DNA of 42,497 bases from JBMDXB01 sp048594975 (GCA_048594975.1 JBMDXQ010000022.1:1-42497), one strand, 5' to 3'; positions 19,712-28,109 are shown, numbered from the stretch's first letter. Notes: a model not told the origin generated them from the sequence alone. Program-made: numbers and translations.

Positions 19712-21838
19712 ATGGCCGCCGCCTGCCCGGTCTGCGAGCTCCACGCCGAATCGACCTTCAAAGTCGAAGGGATGGACTGCCACGAGGAGGTGGCGCTGCT
19801 CGAGAAACGGCTGAAGAAGCTCTCGGGCCTCGAGGCGTTCGACGCCGACGTCGTCGGCCAGCGGCTGCGCATCAAATACGACGCCGCGCGGCTGACGACG
19901 GCCGGAATCGCCGAGGCAGTGGCGCAGACCGGGATGCGCGCCTGGCTCGAGCACGAGGAGCCGGCGCCGGGCAGCCGCTCGATGGCCTCGCGGCAGCGCC
20001 TCGTGGTGCTGTCGGGCGTTGCGTTGGGACTCGGGTTCCTGATGATGACGTCCGAACTCTGGTCCCTCTCTGCCTGGATCGCGTTTGTCGCCTCGGCGCT
20101 TCTCGGCGGGGTGCCGACGGCGAGCCGTGCGCTCGCCTCGTTGCGCGCCGGCGTGATGGACATCTATGTCCTGATGATGATCGCGGTGGCGGGAGCAGTC
20201 GCGCTCGGCGAGTTCTCGGAAGGCGCCTCGGTGATCTTCCTGTTCGCGGTCGCGCAGCTGCTCGAGACGCGCGCGATGGACAGGGCGAGGGGGGCGATTC
20301 GCGCGCTCATGGACCTTGCCCCCGCCGAGGCGCTCGTCATGCGCGAGGGGCGCGAGCGCCGCGTGCCGGTGGACGAGGTCAGGGTCGGCGAGACCGTCGT
20401 GGTGCGGCCGGGCGAGAAGATCCCGCTCGACGGCCGTGTCCGCGCGGGCGAGAGCCATGTGAACCAGGCGCCGGTCACCGGCGAGTCGCTGCCGGTCGAC
20501 AAAGCGCCGGGCGATGAGGTGTTCGCCGGGACGATCAACGGCCGCGGCGCGCTCGACCTCGTCGTGACGCGCCTCCGCCGCGACTCGACGCTCGCGCACA
20601 TCATCCACCTCGTGGAGCGGGCGCAGGCGCAGCGGGCGCCGAGCCAGGCCTTCGTCGACCGGTTCGCGCGCGCGTACACGCCGGCGGTCCTCGCCGTCGC
20701 GGTGCTGGTCGCGCTGGTCCCGCCGCTGCTGTTCGACGCCGCCTGGTCGGTATGGATCTACCGCTCGCTGGTGCTGCTCGTCATCTCGTGCCCCTGCGCC
20801 CTGGTCATCTCGACACCGGTGTCGATCGTCTCGGCGCTGGCGGCTGCCGCCCGCAAGGGCGTGCTGATCAAAGGCGGCGCGAGGCTCGAGCGTCTCGCGG
20901 CGGTGCGCTGCGTCGCCCTCGACAAGACCGGGACGCTGACGAAGGGCGAGCTGCACGTGATGGACGTCGTGCCGGTCAACGGGTCGGACCGCGACGCCCT
21001 GCTGCGGGCGGCCGCCTCGCTGGAACAGCGCTCCGAGCACCCGATCGGGCGCGCTATCGTCGAGCGCGCGGCGGCCGAGCGCGTGCGGCTGGCGCCGGTG
21101 GAAGGCTTCCAGGCGCTGCCCGGACGCGGCGCCGAGGCGATTGTCGAAGATCGCCTGGTCGTCGTCGGCAGCCACCGGCTCTTCAACGAGCGCGGCCTGT
21201 CGACGCCGGACGTCGAGGCGCTGGTCGAACGGCTCGCCGGCGAGGGGTGCAGCACCGTCATTGTCGGCGCGGACGGCGCGTCGATCGGCGTCATCGGCGT
21301 CGCCGATGAATGGCGTGAAGCGGCCGGTGAGGCGATCGACATGCTGCGCCACCAGGGCGTCGAGCGCGTCGTGCTGCTCACCGGCGATCACGAACCGGCC
21401 GCGCGCGCGCTGTCGTCGTCGCTCGGGCTCGACGAGTACCGCGCCGACCTGCTCCCCGAGGACAAGGCGGCGGCGGTCAGGGCGCTGCGCGAGCGCTACG
21501 GCGTGCTGGCGATGGTAGGCGACGGCGTCAACGATGCGCCCGCGCTGGCAACCGCCGACGTCGGCATCGCGATGGGCGTCGCCGGCACGGATGCCGCGCT
21601 GGAGACCGCGGACGTGGCGTTGATGGCCGACGAGCTGCTGAAGATCCCCTACGCGGTGCGCCTGAGCCGTGCGACCGCGCGCAACATTCGCGCGAACATC
21701 GCCTTCTCGCTCGTGCTGAAGGCGGCTTTCCTCGTTCTTGCGGTCGGCGGGGCGGCCACGCTGTGGATGGCGGTGGCTGCGGACATGGGCGCCTCGCTGG
21801 TCGTGATCGCCAATGCGTTGCGGCTGCTTCGGGAGTAG
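19712..21838 (+). CDS. zntA: Zn/Cd/Pb-exporting P1B-type ATPase
   Basis: This 708-residue pump has an N-terminal CPVCELH and a single HMA domain (FKVEGMDCHEEVALL), about eight membrane helices, PVTGES, the CPC motif in ISCPCALVIS (about residue 360), the phosphorylated DKTGTLT (about 405), SEHPIG, and GDGVNDAPAL. K in the seventh helix (FSLVLKAAFLV) and DMGAS in the eighth are the P1B-2 signature for Zn, Cd and Pb. The HMA loop is GMDCHEE rather than GMDCxxC, so one Cys ligand is replaced; the upstream CPVC may help. It starts 2 bases after the repressor stop and is regulated with it. Confidence 0.95.
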   Translation: MAAACPVCELHAESTFKVEGMDCHEEVALLEKRLKKLSGLEAFDADVVGQRLRIKYDAARLTTAGIAEAVAQTGMRAWLEHEEPAPGSRSMASRQRLVVLSGVALGLGFLMMTSELWSLSAWIAFVASALLGGVPTASRALASLRAGVMDIYVLMMIAVAGAVALGEFSEGASVIFLFAVAQLLETRAMDRARGAIRALMDLAPAEALVMREGRERRVPVDEVRVGETVVVRPGEKIPLDGRVRAGESHVNQAPVTGESLPVDKAPGDEVFAGTINGRGALDLVVTRLRRDSTLAHIIHLVERAQAQRAPSQAFVDRFARAYTPAVLAVAVLVALVPPLLFDAAWSVWIYRSLVLLVISCPCALVISTPVSIVSALAAAARKGVLIKGGARLERLAAVRCVALDKTGTLTKGELHVMDVVPVNGSDRDALLRAAASLEQRSEHPIGRAIVERAAAERVRLAPVEGFQALPGRGAEAIVEDRLVVVGSHRLFNERGLSTPDVEALVERLAGEGCSTVIVGADGASIGVIGVADEWREAAGEAIDMLRHQGVERVVLLTGDHEPAARALSSSLGLDEYRADLLPEDKAAAVRALRERYGVLAMVGDGVNDAPALATADVGIAMGVAGTDAALETADVALMADELLKIPYAVRLSRATARNIRANIAFSLVLKAAFLVLAVGGAATLWMAVAADMGASLVVIANALRLLRE

Positions 21839-21904
21839 CTGCTGCGAGAGTTCGCGCGGCCCTGCAGGGCTGCTGCTGGAATCGCGCCCCCGGTCCGGCC
21901 GGAC
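21839..21904. terminator. two palindromes between convergent zntA and PilZ genes
   Basis: GCCCTGCAGGGC (21859-21870) and GTCCGGCCGGAC (21893-21904) are perfect 12-bp palindromes in the 66-base gap. There is no T-run, so termination is only suggested. The first resembles the CAGCCCTGAAGGGCTG family seen around dacB. Confidence 0.35.
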
Positions 21905-22612
21905 TCACGCCTTCCTGTTGGTGAAGAAGTGCTGGTCGACGAACTCGTCGATGGCCTTCTGATCGGCGGGATCGACCTTCTCGAACTGCAGCCCCATTCC
22001 GATCCGGCGATCGCTCCACGCCACGCGCGACTCGGCGTCGATGTCGCGCTTCGATCCGGGCAGGCGGAAGCGCAGCCGCGCCTTCGCTCCCGATTCGAGC
22101 GGGCTCATCGTCCGGATCGCGATGCCGCCCTTTCCCAGGTTGAGGGTCAACGCCGCGGCGATCGTGTTGCCGAACCGGTAGGCGATCGGAATCCCGAGGA
22201 CCACGCGCGGGCTCCCGCGGCGGTTGAAGTTGTCCGGGAACAGGTGCGGCGCGAGCGAGGGCAGGATGTGCTGCACTGCGCTGTACTCGTTGACGTAGCC
22301 GGCGATGCCCAAGGCGGCCAGCTCCTTCACCTCCTCGGCGGACGCGATCGTGCCGCTGAACACGAGAATGGGCAGCCGGCCCTGGTCGACCCTGCGGATG
22401 GCGCGGACGATCTCGAGGCCGCCCGCCTGCGGCAGCCGCAGGTCCAGCACGACGAGATCGATCCGGTCCAGGTGTGCCCGCAGGTGACCGAGCAGCTCGG
22501 TCGCGTTGCTGGCGGTGAGCGCACGGTGCCCGGCACCGGCGAGCGCGGACTCGAACCGCTCGCGCACGAACGCGGTGTCGTCGGCGACGATGATGATCTT
22601 GGAGGCGGTCAC
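21905..22612 (-). CDS. response-regulator receiver plus PilZ domain protein
   Basis: This 235-residue protein has a receiver domain (residues 4-122) with D11-D12, the phospho-acceptor D57 in VVLDLRLPQAGG, and FSG at the Thr/Ser position. The usual Lys near 108 is Asn (GYVNEYSA), so signalling may differ from the standard switch. The PilZ domain (from about 128) has RRGSPR (131-136) and NLGKGG (158-163) in place of the c-di-GMP motifs RxxxR and (D/N)xSxxG; the central Ser is Gly, so c-di-GMP binding is uncertain. It probably links phosphorelay input to motility or envelope output. No kinase is nearby. Confidence 0.9.
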   Translation of the reverse strand: MTASKIIIVADDTAFVRERFESALAGAGHRALTASNATELLGHLRAHLDRIDLVVLDLRLPQAGGLEIVRAIRRVDQGRLPILVFSGTIASAEEVKELAALGIAGYVNEYSAVQHILPSLAPHLFPDNFNRRGSPRVVLGIPIAYRFGNTIAAALTLNLGKGGIAIRTMSPLESGAKARLRFRLPGSKRDIDAESRVAWSDRRIGMGLQFEKVDPADQKAIDEFVDQHFFTNRKA

Positions 22613-22669
22613 GGTGGACGGCGCGACGTCCCGACGTATCGGTCGAGCCGACGTCGGGCGCCAGCCGCG

Positions 22670-22699
22670 TTGCAGAATTTATCAGGTTATCGCTATAAT
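22670..22699 (+). promoter_or_regulatory. sigma70-like promoter TTGCAG-18-TATAAT
   Basis: TTGCAG (22670-22675) and a consensus TATAAT (22694-22699), with 18 bases between, lie in an AT-rich island of an otherwise G/C-rich region. The start would be near 22706, leaving a leader of about 80 bases to the LysW-like gene. It is the best promoter match in the window. Confidence 0.7.
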
Positions 22700-22787
22700 C
22701 CGAACCTTATTGCGACCGCGCGCGTCCGCCGTGGCCGCGGGCGATCGCCGAGCCGCGCGGCCGCCGCTGTCGCCGCCAGGAGCATGT

Positions 22788-23042
22788 ATGGCCACCTGCC
22801 CGGAGTGTGACGCCGACATCGAAGTCGACGAGTTCGACGTCGACAAGGGCGATCTGATCAGCTGTCCGGAGTGCGGCTCGAACCTCGAAGTGACCGGCAC
22901 GTCGCCCGTGGAGCTCGAAGCCGTCGACGAGGAGGACGAAGACGAGGAGGACGATGAGCTCGAGGACGAAGAGGGTGAGGACTTCGAAGACGACGAGCTC
23001 GATGACGACGACGATGCCGGGGGAGAGGACTGGGACGAGTGA
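22788..23042 (+). CDS. LysW-like zinc-ribbon protein with long acidic tail
   Basis: This 84-residue protein begins MATCPECDADIEVDEFDVDKGD and has CPEC (4-7) and CPEC (26-29), a small zinc ribbon closely like LysW, the amino-group carrier protein of lysine/arginine biosynthesis. LysW ends in a conserved EDWGE whose last Glu is ligated to the amino acid; here the C-terminus is EDWDE. Between the ribbon and that end lies an extra stretch of about 35 almost purely acidic residues (47-80), making it much longer than the usual ~55. lysX/argO-type ligases are not in the window. It overlaps larE by GTGA, so the protein may serve that enzyme. A second ATG at 22784 is in another frame. Confidence 0.8.
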   Translation: MATCPECDADIEVDEFDVDKGDLISCPECGSNLEVTGTSPVELEAVDEEDEDEEDDELEDEEGEDFEDDELDDDDDAGGEDWDE

Positions 23043-23890
23043 CCACGTCGACGCGCCCTGACAGCCACGGGGGCGCCCTCGAACACCGGGGCGAGGCCCT
23101 GTCCGTGCTGCTCTGCCGCATGCCCTCGCTCATCGTGGCCTACAGCGGCGGCGTGGACAGCGCGTTTCTCGCCTACGCCGCCACGCAGGTGCTCGGCAGC
23201 CGCGTGCTCTGCGTCACCGCCGACAGCCCGAGCTATCCCGAACGTCACCGCACACTGGCCATCCGCGTCGCCCGCGAATTCCGGCTGCAGCACGAGTTCA
23301 TCCGCACCCGCGAGATGGAACGCGCGCAGTACCGCGCCAACCCCGCCGACCGCTGCTACCACTGCAAGCACGAGCTCTACACGGCGCTCACCGCGCTCGC
23401 GCGGGCCCGCGGGTTCGCGGCCATCGCCGACGGCAGCAACGCCGACGACCGCGGCGATTACCGGCCGGGGCGGCAGGCGGCGCGCGAGTTCGGCGTGCGC
23501 AGCCCGCTCGACGAGGCCGGCCTCACGAAAGACGACGTCCGCGAGCTGTCGCGCCGCGCCGGCCTGCCGACGTGGGACGAGCCCGCCTCGGCGTGCCTCT
23601 CGTCGCGCATCCCCTACTTCAGCGAGGTCACGATCGACAAGCTGCGGATGATCGAGCGCGCCGAATCGGTGCTGCGCGAGCTCGGGTTCCGCGTCTGCCG
23701 CGTGCGCCATCACGACCGGGCCGCGCGTGTCGAACTCGGGCACGACGAGATCGCGCGCGCGCTCGACCCGGTTGTTTCCGCCCGGATCGATCGCGAGCTG
23801 CGCGCGATCGGCTACGCGGAGGTGACGGTGGATCCGCGCGGCTACCGCCGCGGCAGCCTGAACGAGGCGCTCCGGCTCCGTCCCCTCTAG
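23039..23890 (+). CDS. larE: LarE-type ATP-dependent sacrificial sulfur transferase
   Basis: This 283-residue PP-loop pyrophosphatase has SGGVDS (36-41), TADSPSYPERH, RCYHCKHELY, DGSNADDRGDYRPGRQAAREFGVRSPL and the EPASACLSSRIPY motif with C186, which matches the sacrificial Cys of Lactobacillus LarE. LarE adenylates and thiolates the carboxylates of pyridinium-dicarboxylate mononucleotide to build the nickel-pincer cofactor of lactate racemase-type enzymes. Neither larB nor larC is in view. The GTG start overlaps the LysW-like stop, so both are made together from the promoter at 22670. Confidence 0.9.
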   Translation: MTTSTRPDSHGGALEHRGEALSVLLCRMPSLIVAYSGGVDSAFLAYAATQVLGSRVLCVTADSPSYPERHRTLAIRVAREFRLQHEFIRTREMERAQYRANPADRCYHCKHELYTALTALARARGFAAIADGSNADDRGDYRPGRQAAREFGVRSPLDEAGLTKDDVRELSRRAGLPTWDEPASACLSSRIPYFSEVTIDKLRMIERAESVLRELGFRVCRVRHHDRAARVELGHDEIARALDPVVSARIDRELRAIGYAEVTVDPRGYRRGSLNEALRLRPL

Positions 23891-23891
23891 C

Positions 23892-26129
23892 GTGCGCACG
23901 CGGCTCGCGGCGCTCGCCGTGGTTTTCCTCGCCACCCATCTCGCGCTGCTGCCGCCCACCCTCGAGGACGTCGATTCCATCAATTTCGCGCTCGGCGTCC
24001 GCGACTTCGACGTCGCGCGGCACCAGCCGCATCCCCCCGGCTATCCCGTCTTCGTCGCGATGGGCAAGCTCTCCACGGGGGTGGCTCGAGCCGCCGGCGC
24101 GAATGCCGCCGAGGTGCACGGGCTGTCGTTCTGGAGCGCGCTCGCGGGCGCGGCGCTGGTGCCGCTGCTGTTCCTGTTCTTCCGCGCCCTCGGAGACGCG
24201 CGGCGGGCGTGGTGGGCGACGCTCCTCGTCAGCTGCACGCCGCTCTTCTGGTTCACCGCGTTGCGTCCGCTCAGTGACACCACCGGGCTCGCGTTCGCCG
24301 TCGCCGCACAGGCCCTGCTCGCCGCGGTGATCGCCGGCCGCGCCGGCGCTCGTGCGCTCGTGGCCGGTGCCTTTCTGGCGACGTTCGCAATCGGCGTCCG
24401 CTCGCAGTCGTTCGTCCTGACGCTGCCACTCCTCGCTTGGGCGCTGGTTCGGGGTGTGCCCGTGAACCTCACACAGCGGCTCGCCGCCCTCGGCGCGGCG
24501 ATGGCGGGCGGCCTCGCGTGGGCGGTTCCGCTGATCGCCGCGAGCGGCGGGCTCGAGGCGTACGCGGCGGCGCTTGGCAGCCAGGCCGGCGAAGACTTCA
24601 CCGGCGTGGTGATCCTGTGGACGATGGGGTCGCCGCGGGTGGGTGCGCTGGCGCTGGCCAGCGTGTGTCTCTGGCCCTGGGGCGGCCCCGTCCCCGGCGC
24701 CCTGGTGACGGCGGGTGCGTCCGCCGGCGCAGTGCTTCTGGTATGGCGATCGCCTCGTCCGGCGCTGCTGCTCGGCGTCGCCTTCGTCCCCTACGCGATC
24801 TTCCACCTGTTCTTCCACGAGGTCGTAACCGTTCGCTACGCGCTGCCGCTGGTCGTCCCGATCGCGTACCTCTTGGTGGCCGCCATTGACGCGCCGGGGG
24901 CGCGGCTCTCCGCGCCGGGCCCCGGCGCCGTGCGCCGCCGGCTCGCTTCCCTGGCCCTGCCTGCGGCGGCGTCTGCGTTGAGCGTCGCCGGGATCGCGCT
25001 GGCTGCACGCCCTTCGTGGATCTACGCGCGCGACGGCAGCCCCGCGTTCCGCGCGTTTGGCGCCGTCCACGAGTCGCCCGACGCCGGGCTTCCGATCGGG
25101 ATGCATGCCTTTGCGCGGCGCGTCGCCGAGTGGGAGAAGCCGGCGCTCCCCGGCCGGGCGGTCACCGCCCGGCACGGCGCCGAGTGGCTCGCTGCCGTCG
25201 AGGAGTTGCGCACGACCCCGGCAATGGTGTTCGTCGCAGACCCGCGCCGCACCGACCTGGCGCTGTTCGATCCGAACGCGCTCGTGCTCGAAAGCTCGCA
25301 CGCCTGGGGCTTCACCGAACTTCCCTACGTCGGGGGCGCGCGCCCGGGCAACGCCGACGTCTACCGGATTCGGACGCCGGGCTGGATGCTCGATCGCGGG
25401 TGGGCGCTGACCGCGGAGGCGGGCGGAATCACCGAGCGCGACGGCGCCGGCCCGCACCGCCGGCCGTCCATCGCGTGGGTGCGGAGCCGGCGCGAGGCCG
25501 CGCTCGTCGTGATCGGGGGACGGCACCTTGGCGGCGCCGATGCCCCGCCGGCCGAGCTCATCGCGTCGGTCGGCGACTCGACGGCGGCGTCGTGGAGCGT
25601 GAAGCCCGGCTTCTTCGTCAACCGGTTCGAGCTGCCCGCAGGTTCACTCGACTCGCCGGATCGCTTCCTCGCGCTGCGCGTCACGGCGGGCGGCCGCAAC
25701 GTCCGCGTCGCCCTCGAGCAGTTCGATCTGCAGAGCGGCCCGCAGCCGATGCTTGCCTTCGAGGAGGGCTGGTACGAACCCGAGTACAACCCGCTCACCG
25801 CCGCGGCGTGGCGCTGGATGAGCGACCGGGCGGTGCTGTGGGTCCGTCCGGTAGGTCGCGACCTGACGCTCACGCTGAGAGGGGAGTCGCCCGGGCGTTA
25901 CTACGATGACGCGCCGGCGCTGCGCGTCGCGGCGGGCGGCGCGGCGCTCGGAGAGCTCCGGCCGTCGGCCGACTTCACCTGGAATGTGGTGGTGCCGCAC
26001 GCCGCGCTCACCGCCGCCGCCGGACGGGTGGTCATCAGCTGCGAGAGGCATTTCATTCCCGCGGATCGAGATGGGTCACCCGACCGACGGCGGCTGGCGA
26101 TCAGGATGTACAGCGTGAGGGTGCGCTGA
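23892..26129 (+). CDS. polytopic GT-C-like membrane glycosyltransferase with C-terminal soluble domain
   Basis: This 745-residue protein has a GTG start one base after the larE stop. The first half (residues 1-355) has about ten membrane helices; the first loop EDVDSINFALGVRDFDVARHQPHPPGYPVF carries the acidic pair and HPPGYP motif seen in DUF2723/PMT-like GT-C transferases that use lipid-linked sugars. The second half (from about residue 365) is soluble and probably periplasmic: it includes a beta-sandwich-like part with VRVALEQFDLQSGP, YEPEYNPLTAAAWRWMSDRA and LRGESPGRYYDDAPALRV. The acceptor is unknown. A hairpin follows the stop. Confidence 0.82.
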   Translation: MRTRLAALAVVFLATHLALLPPTLEDVDSINFALGVRDFDVARHQPHPPGYPVFVAMGKLSTGVARAAGANAAEVHGLSFWSALAGAALVPLLFLFFRALGDARRAWWATLLVSCTPLFWFTALRPLSDTTGLAFAVAAQALLAAVIAGRAGARALVAGAFLATFAIGVRSQSFVLTLPLLAWALVRGVPVNLTQRLAALGAAMAGGLAWAVPLIAASGGLEAYAAALGSQAGEDFTGVVILWTMGSPRVGALALASVCLWPWGGPVPGALVTAGASAGAVLLVWRSPRPALLLGVAFVPYAIFHLFFHEVVTVRYALPLVVPIAYLLVAAIDAPGARLSAPGPGAVRRRLASLALPAAASALSVAGIALAARPSWIYARDGSPAFRAFGAVHESPDAGLPIGMHAFARRVAEWEKPALPGRAVTARHGAEWLAAVEELRTTPAMVFVADPRRTDLALFDPNALVLESSHAWGFTELPYVGGARPGNADVYRIRTPGWMLDRGWALTAEAGGITERDGAGPHRRPSIAWVRSRREAALVVIGGRHLGGADAPPAELIASVGDSTAASWSVKPGFFVNRFELPAGSLDSPDRFLALRVTAGGRNVRVALEQFDLQSGPQPMLAFEEGWYEPEYNPLTAAAWRWMSDRAVLWVRPVGRDLTLTLRGESPGRYYDDAPALRVAAGGAALGELRPSADFTWNVVVPHAALTAAAGRVVISCERHFIPADRDGSPDRRRLAIRMYSVRVR

Positions 26130-26136
26130 CCTGCCC

Positions 26137-26157
26137 CGGCGTCCGCACCGGACGCCG
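26137..26157 (+). terminator. hairpin CGGCGTCCG-CAC-CGGACGCCG
   Basis: A perfect 9-bp stem with a 3-base loop lies 8 bases after the GT-C gene stop. It has no U-run (AAAGGGG follows), so it may be a terminator or a transcript 3' end stabiliser. The rest of 26158-26242 holds nothing I can name. Confidence 0.5.
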
Positions 26158-26242
26158 AAAGGGGATGAAGCAGGCCTTCGACAACTCGCGACGACCAGCG
26201 CCCACCGCGCGAACAGCGGACGCTGCCAGGACACCGGAGCCG

Positions 26243-27040
26243 TCACGATTTGGCGGCGCGTCTACAGGAGGTTTCGTCAGCCTGCCAGCGGCCTGGCCGT
26301 GGCCGCTCAGGTTTCTCCGCGAGTGCCAGCACCGAGCTGCCGACCGGCATGTTCACGAGCCGCAGCGCCGCTGCTTCCAGGGCGAGAATCCCGGTGAGCG
26401 CGGCGTTGAGGGGTGCCGGCGGGATCGAGATCTCCAGTTCCGACGCATGGTGACCGGACACGCGCTGCGCGAGCCTGACCGCCGCCAGCAGCGGCGTGGT
26501 GCACGCATTGGTGTAGGTCATCCTCCGGACCTTGAACCCGACCCGCGCGAGCCGCGCCGCCAGCCGGCCGCGCGTGTAGCGGCGCACCTCGCTTGAAAGG
26601 ATCGAGTGATTCCCCCGCAACACGTCCAGGGCGGCGACGTTGATCACCACGAAACCGCCGGGCTTCAGCACGCGGTGCATCTCGGCAAGGGCCGCCGCCT
26701 CGGCGGCGTCCGGCAGCGTGATGATCACGTCGAACGAGGTGACCAGGTCGAAGGTCGCATCGGGAAAGGGGAGCGCCGTCGCCGAGGCCTGCACGAGGCC
26801 CCGTTCGCCGCGCCGCCGCGCGTGGGACAGGCCGCTCCAGGTGATGTCGATGCCCACCGCACGCCCGTGCGCCCGCAGCCACGCGAGGTTGATCCCCGTG
26901 CCCGAGCCGCAGTCGAGGATGCGTCCTTCGGGACGCGCGCGCGCCGCCTCGCGCACGAACGCGCCGGCGAAGCGCCGGAACCCGCGAAACCAGAAGTGGT
27001 CGCGCTCCGCTCGCGCCGTTGCCTCGAGGAGCCGCTCCAT
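26243..27040 (-). CDS. class I SAM-dependent methyltransferase
   Basis: This 265-residue methyltransferase has motif I ILDCGSGTGINLAWL, an acidic residue after strand 2 in VGIDITWSGL, ASATALPFPDATFDLVTSFDVIITLPD (the Methyltransf_11 pattern), and MHRVLKPGGFVVINVAA. The N-terminal HFWFRGFRRFAGAFVREAA is typical of a group of methyltransferases near sugar/lipid glycosylation genes. The C-terminal 80 residues contain two hydrophobic stretches (TPLLAAVRLAQRV, LTGILALEAAALRLV) that may touch a membrane lipid substrate. The substrate is unknown. The TTG at 27043 is one codon longer; I use ATG 27040. Confidence 0.9.
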   Translation of the reverse strand: MERLLEATARAERDHFWFRGFRRFAGAFVREAARARPEGRILDCGSGTGINLAWLRAHGRAVGIDITWSGLSHARRRGERGLVQASATALPFPDATFDLVTSFDVIITLPDAAEAAALAEMHRVLKPGGFVVINVAALDVLRGNHSILSSEVRRYTRGRLAARLARVGFKVRRMTYTNACTTPLLAAVRLAQRVSGHHASELEISIPPAPLNAALTGILALEAAALRLVNMPVGSSVLALAEKPERPRPGRWQADETSCRRAAKS

Positions 27041-27068
27041 CAAGGGTGCAAAAGTGGGAAGGCGGAAA

Positions 27069-27096
27069 TTGACAGCATTCGCAGGTCGACTGTAAG
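27069..27096 (+). promoter_or_regulatory. pal promoter, TTGACA-16-TGTAAG
   Basis: A consensus -35 TTGACA (27069-27074) and a weak -10 TGTAAG (27091-27096), 16 bases apart, sit in an AT-rich patch with the pal ATG about 44 bases after it. AGAGGTT before the ATG is the ribosome binding site. Confidence 0.55.
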
Positions 27097-27139
27097 CTCC
27101 AATTCTACATTTCGACCTTTACATCTCGAGAGGTTCCGC

Positions 27140-27712
27140 ATGACACGCAGTGCCTGCCTGACTGCCTCCCTTGCGCTCGCCTTCGCCCTGTCCGCCGGCG
27201 CGTGCGGTGGGAAGAAGCCGGAAACGAAACCCGCGCCACCGCCTCCGCCCCCGCCGGCGGAGAAGACCACGCCCGCGCCTCCGCCGCCCCCGCCGCCGGC
27301 GCCCAAGCCGGCCCCGGCGCCGCTCACCGAGGAGGAGATCTTCGCGAAGATGACTCTCGAGGAGCTGAACGCGAAGCGGCCGCTCGGCGACATCTTCTTC
27401 GACTACGACTCGGTCGAGATCAAGCAGGATGCGCGGACGACGTTGCAGACGAACTTCGAGTACCTCAAGCGCTGGGCGAGCACCAAGGTCATGATCGAAG
27501 GGCACGCGGACTCGCGCGGCACCAACGAGTACAACCTCGCGCTCGGCGAGCGCCGGGCGGCCGCGGTGCGCGACTACCTCGTCGGCCTCGGTCTCGACGC
27601 CGGCCGCACCTCGACCGTCAGCAAGGGCGAGGAGCAGCCGCAGTGCACGGAGGAGAACGAGTCCTGCTGGCAGAAGAACCGGCGCGGCACGTTCATCTTC
27701 ACCGCGAAGTAA
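27140..27712 (+). CDS. pal: peptidoglycan-associated lipoprotein, OmpA family
   Basis: This 190-residue protein has a lipoprotein signal with lipobox LSAGAC (Cys about residue 22), a proline-rich linker with two PPPPPPP runs (about 30-62), and an OmpA/Pal domain: GDIFFDYDSVEIKQDARTTLQ, MIEGHADSRGTNEYNLALGERRAAAVRDYL, VSKGEEQPQ and ESCWQKNRRGTFIF. It anchors the outer membrane to peptidoglycan, binding meso-DAP through the conserved D and R of this domain. The long proline linker replaces the shorter one of E. coli Pal. tolB and the other tol genes are not in the window. ATG 27140 starts the signal peptide; the frame is open far upstream but without relevance. Confidence 0.95.
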   Translation: MTRSACLTASLALAFALSAGACGGKKPETKPAPPPPPPPAEKTTPAPPPPPPPAPKPAPAPLTEEEIFAKMTLEELNAKRPLGDIFFDYDSVEIKQDARTTLQTNFEYLKRWASTKVMIEGHADSRGTNEYNLALGERRAAAVRDYLVGLGLDAGRTSTVSKGEEQPQCTEENESCWQKNRRGTFIFTAK

Positions 27713-28109
27713 GAGGTCGCGGAGCGCTTCAGAGGCCACGGAGAGGACTGAACTGAGGGTCACGGAGACCACGGCGGGCGCGCCTCAGATCTTCGCGTCT
27801 GGCGGTCGGCCGTTGCCTCTGAGTTCGATGCCCCGCGCGAACGCCGATGGCCATCGGACCTGCGGTTGATCGATCCCCGATCAGGGCATCCAACGTCGAT
27901 CACGATGCCCCCGTGGGCTCCGTGGCCTCTGGGTTGGGCCTCTCCGTGACCTCCGTGGCCTCTGGGTTGGGCCTCTCGGTGACCTCCGTGGCCCCTGGAG
28001 TCCAGCGTCTCCGTGACCTCCGTGGCCTCTGAGTTCGGCGTCTCCGTGACCTCCGTGCCTCCGAGTTCATCCGCTCCCTGGCCTCCACTAACGGCCGACC
28101 CTGCGTCCA
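27713..28109. repeat. tandem 33-bp repeats of the CTCCGTGGCCTCTGAGTT family
   Basis: No gene is visible. Five units start at 27918, 27951, 27984, 28018 and 28051, each opening CTCCGTGGCCTCTGGGTTGG or a close variant, with a period of 33-34 bp. The left part (27727-27775) holds inverted copies (CTTCAGAGGCCACGGAGAGG, GGGTCACGGAGACCACGG), so the region can form a large hairpin. It contains a palindromic GATCGATCCCCGATC-like patch near 27868-27882. The units lie back to back with no unique spacers, so this is not CRISPR. The same family is at 6838-6987. Confidence 0.85.

Noticed and set aside
22682..23983. 433-codon minus-strand open frame with a poly-Ser stretch
   Set aside because: The Ser run is the antisense of the acidic tail of the LysW-like protein; the plus strand has a consensus promoter and two recognised families.
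27918..28084. Possible CRISPR array (regular 33-bp period)
   Set aside because: Units are back to back with no unique spacers, drift in sequence, and no cas gene is near.
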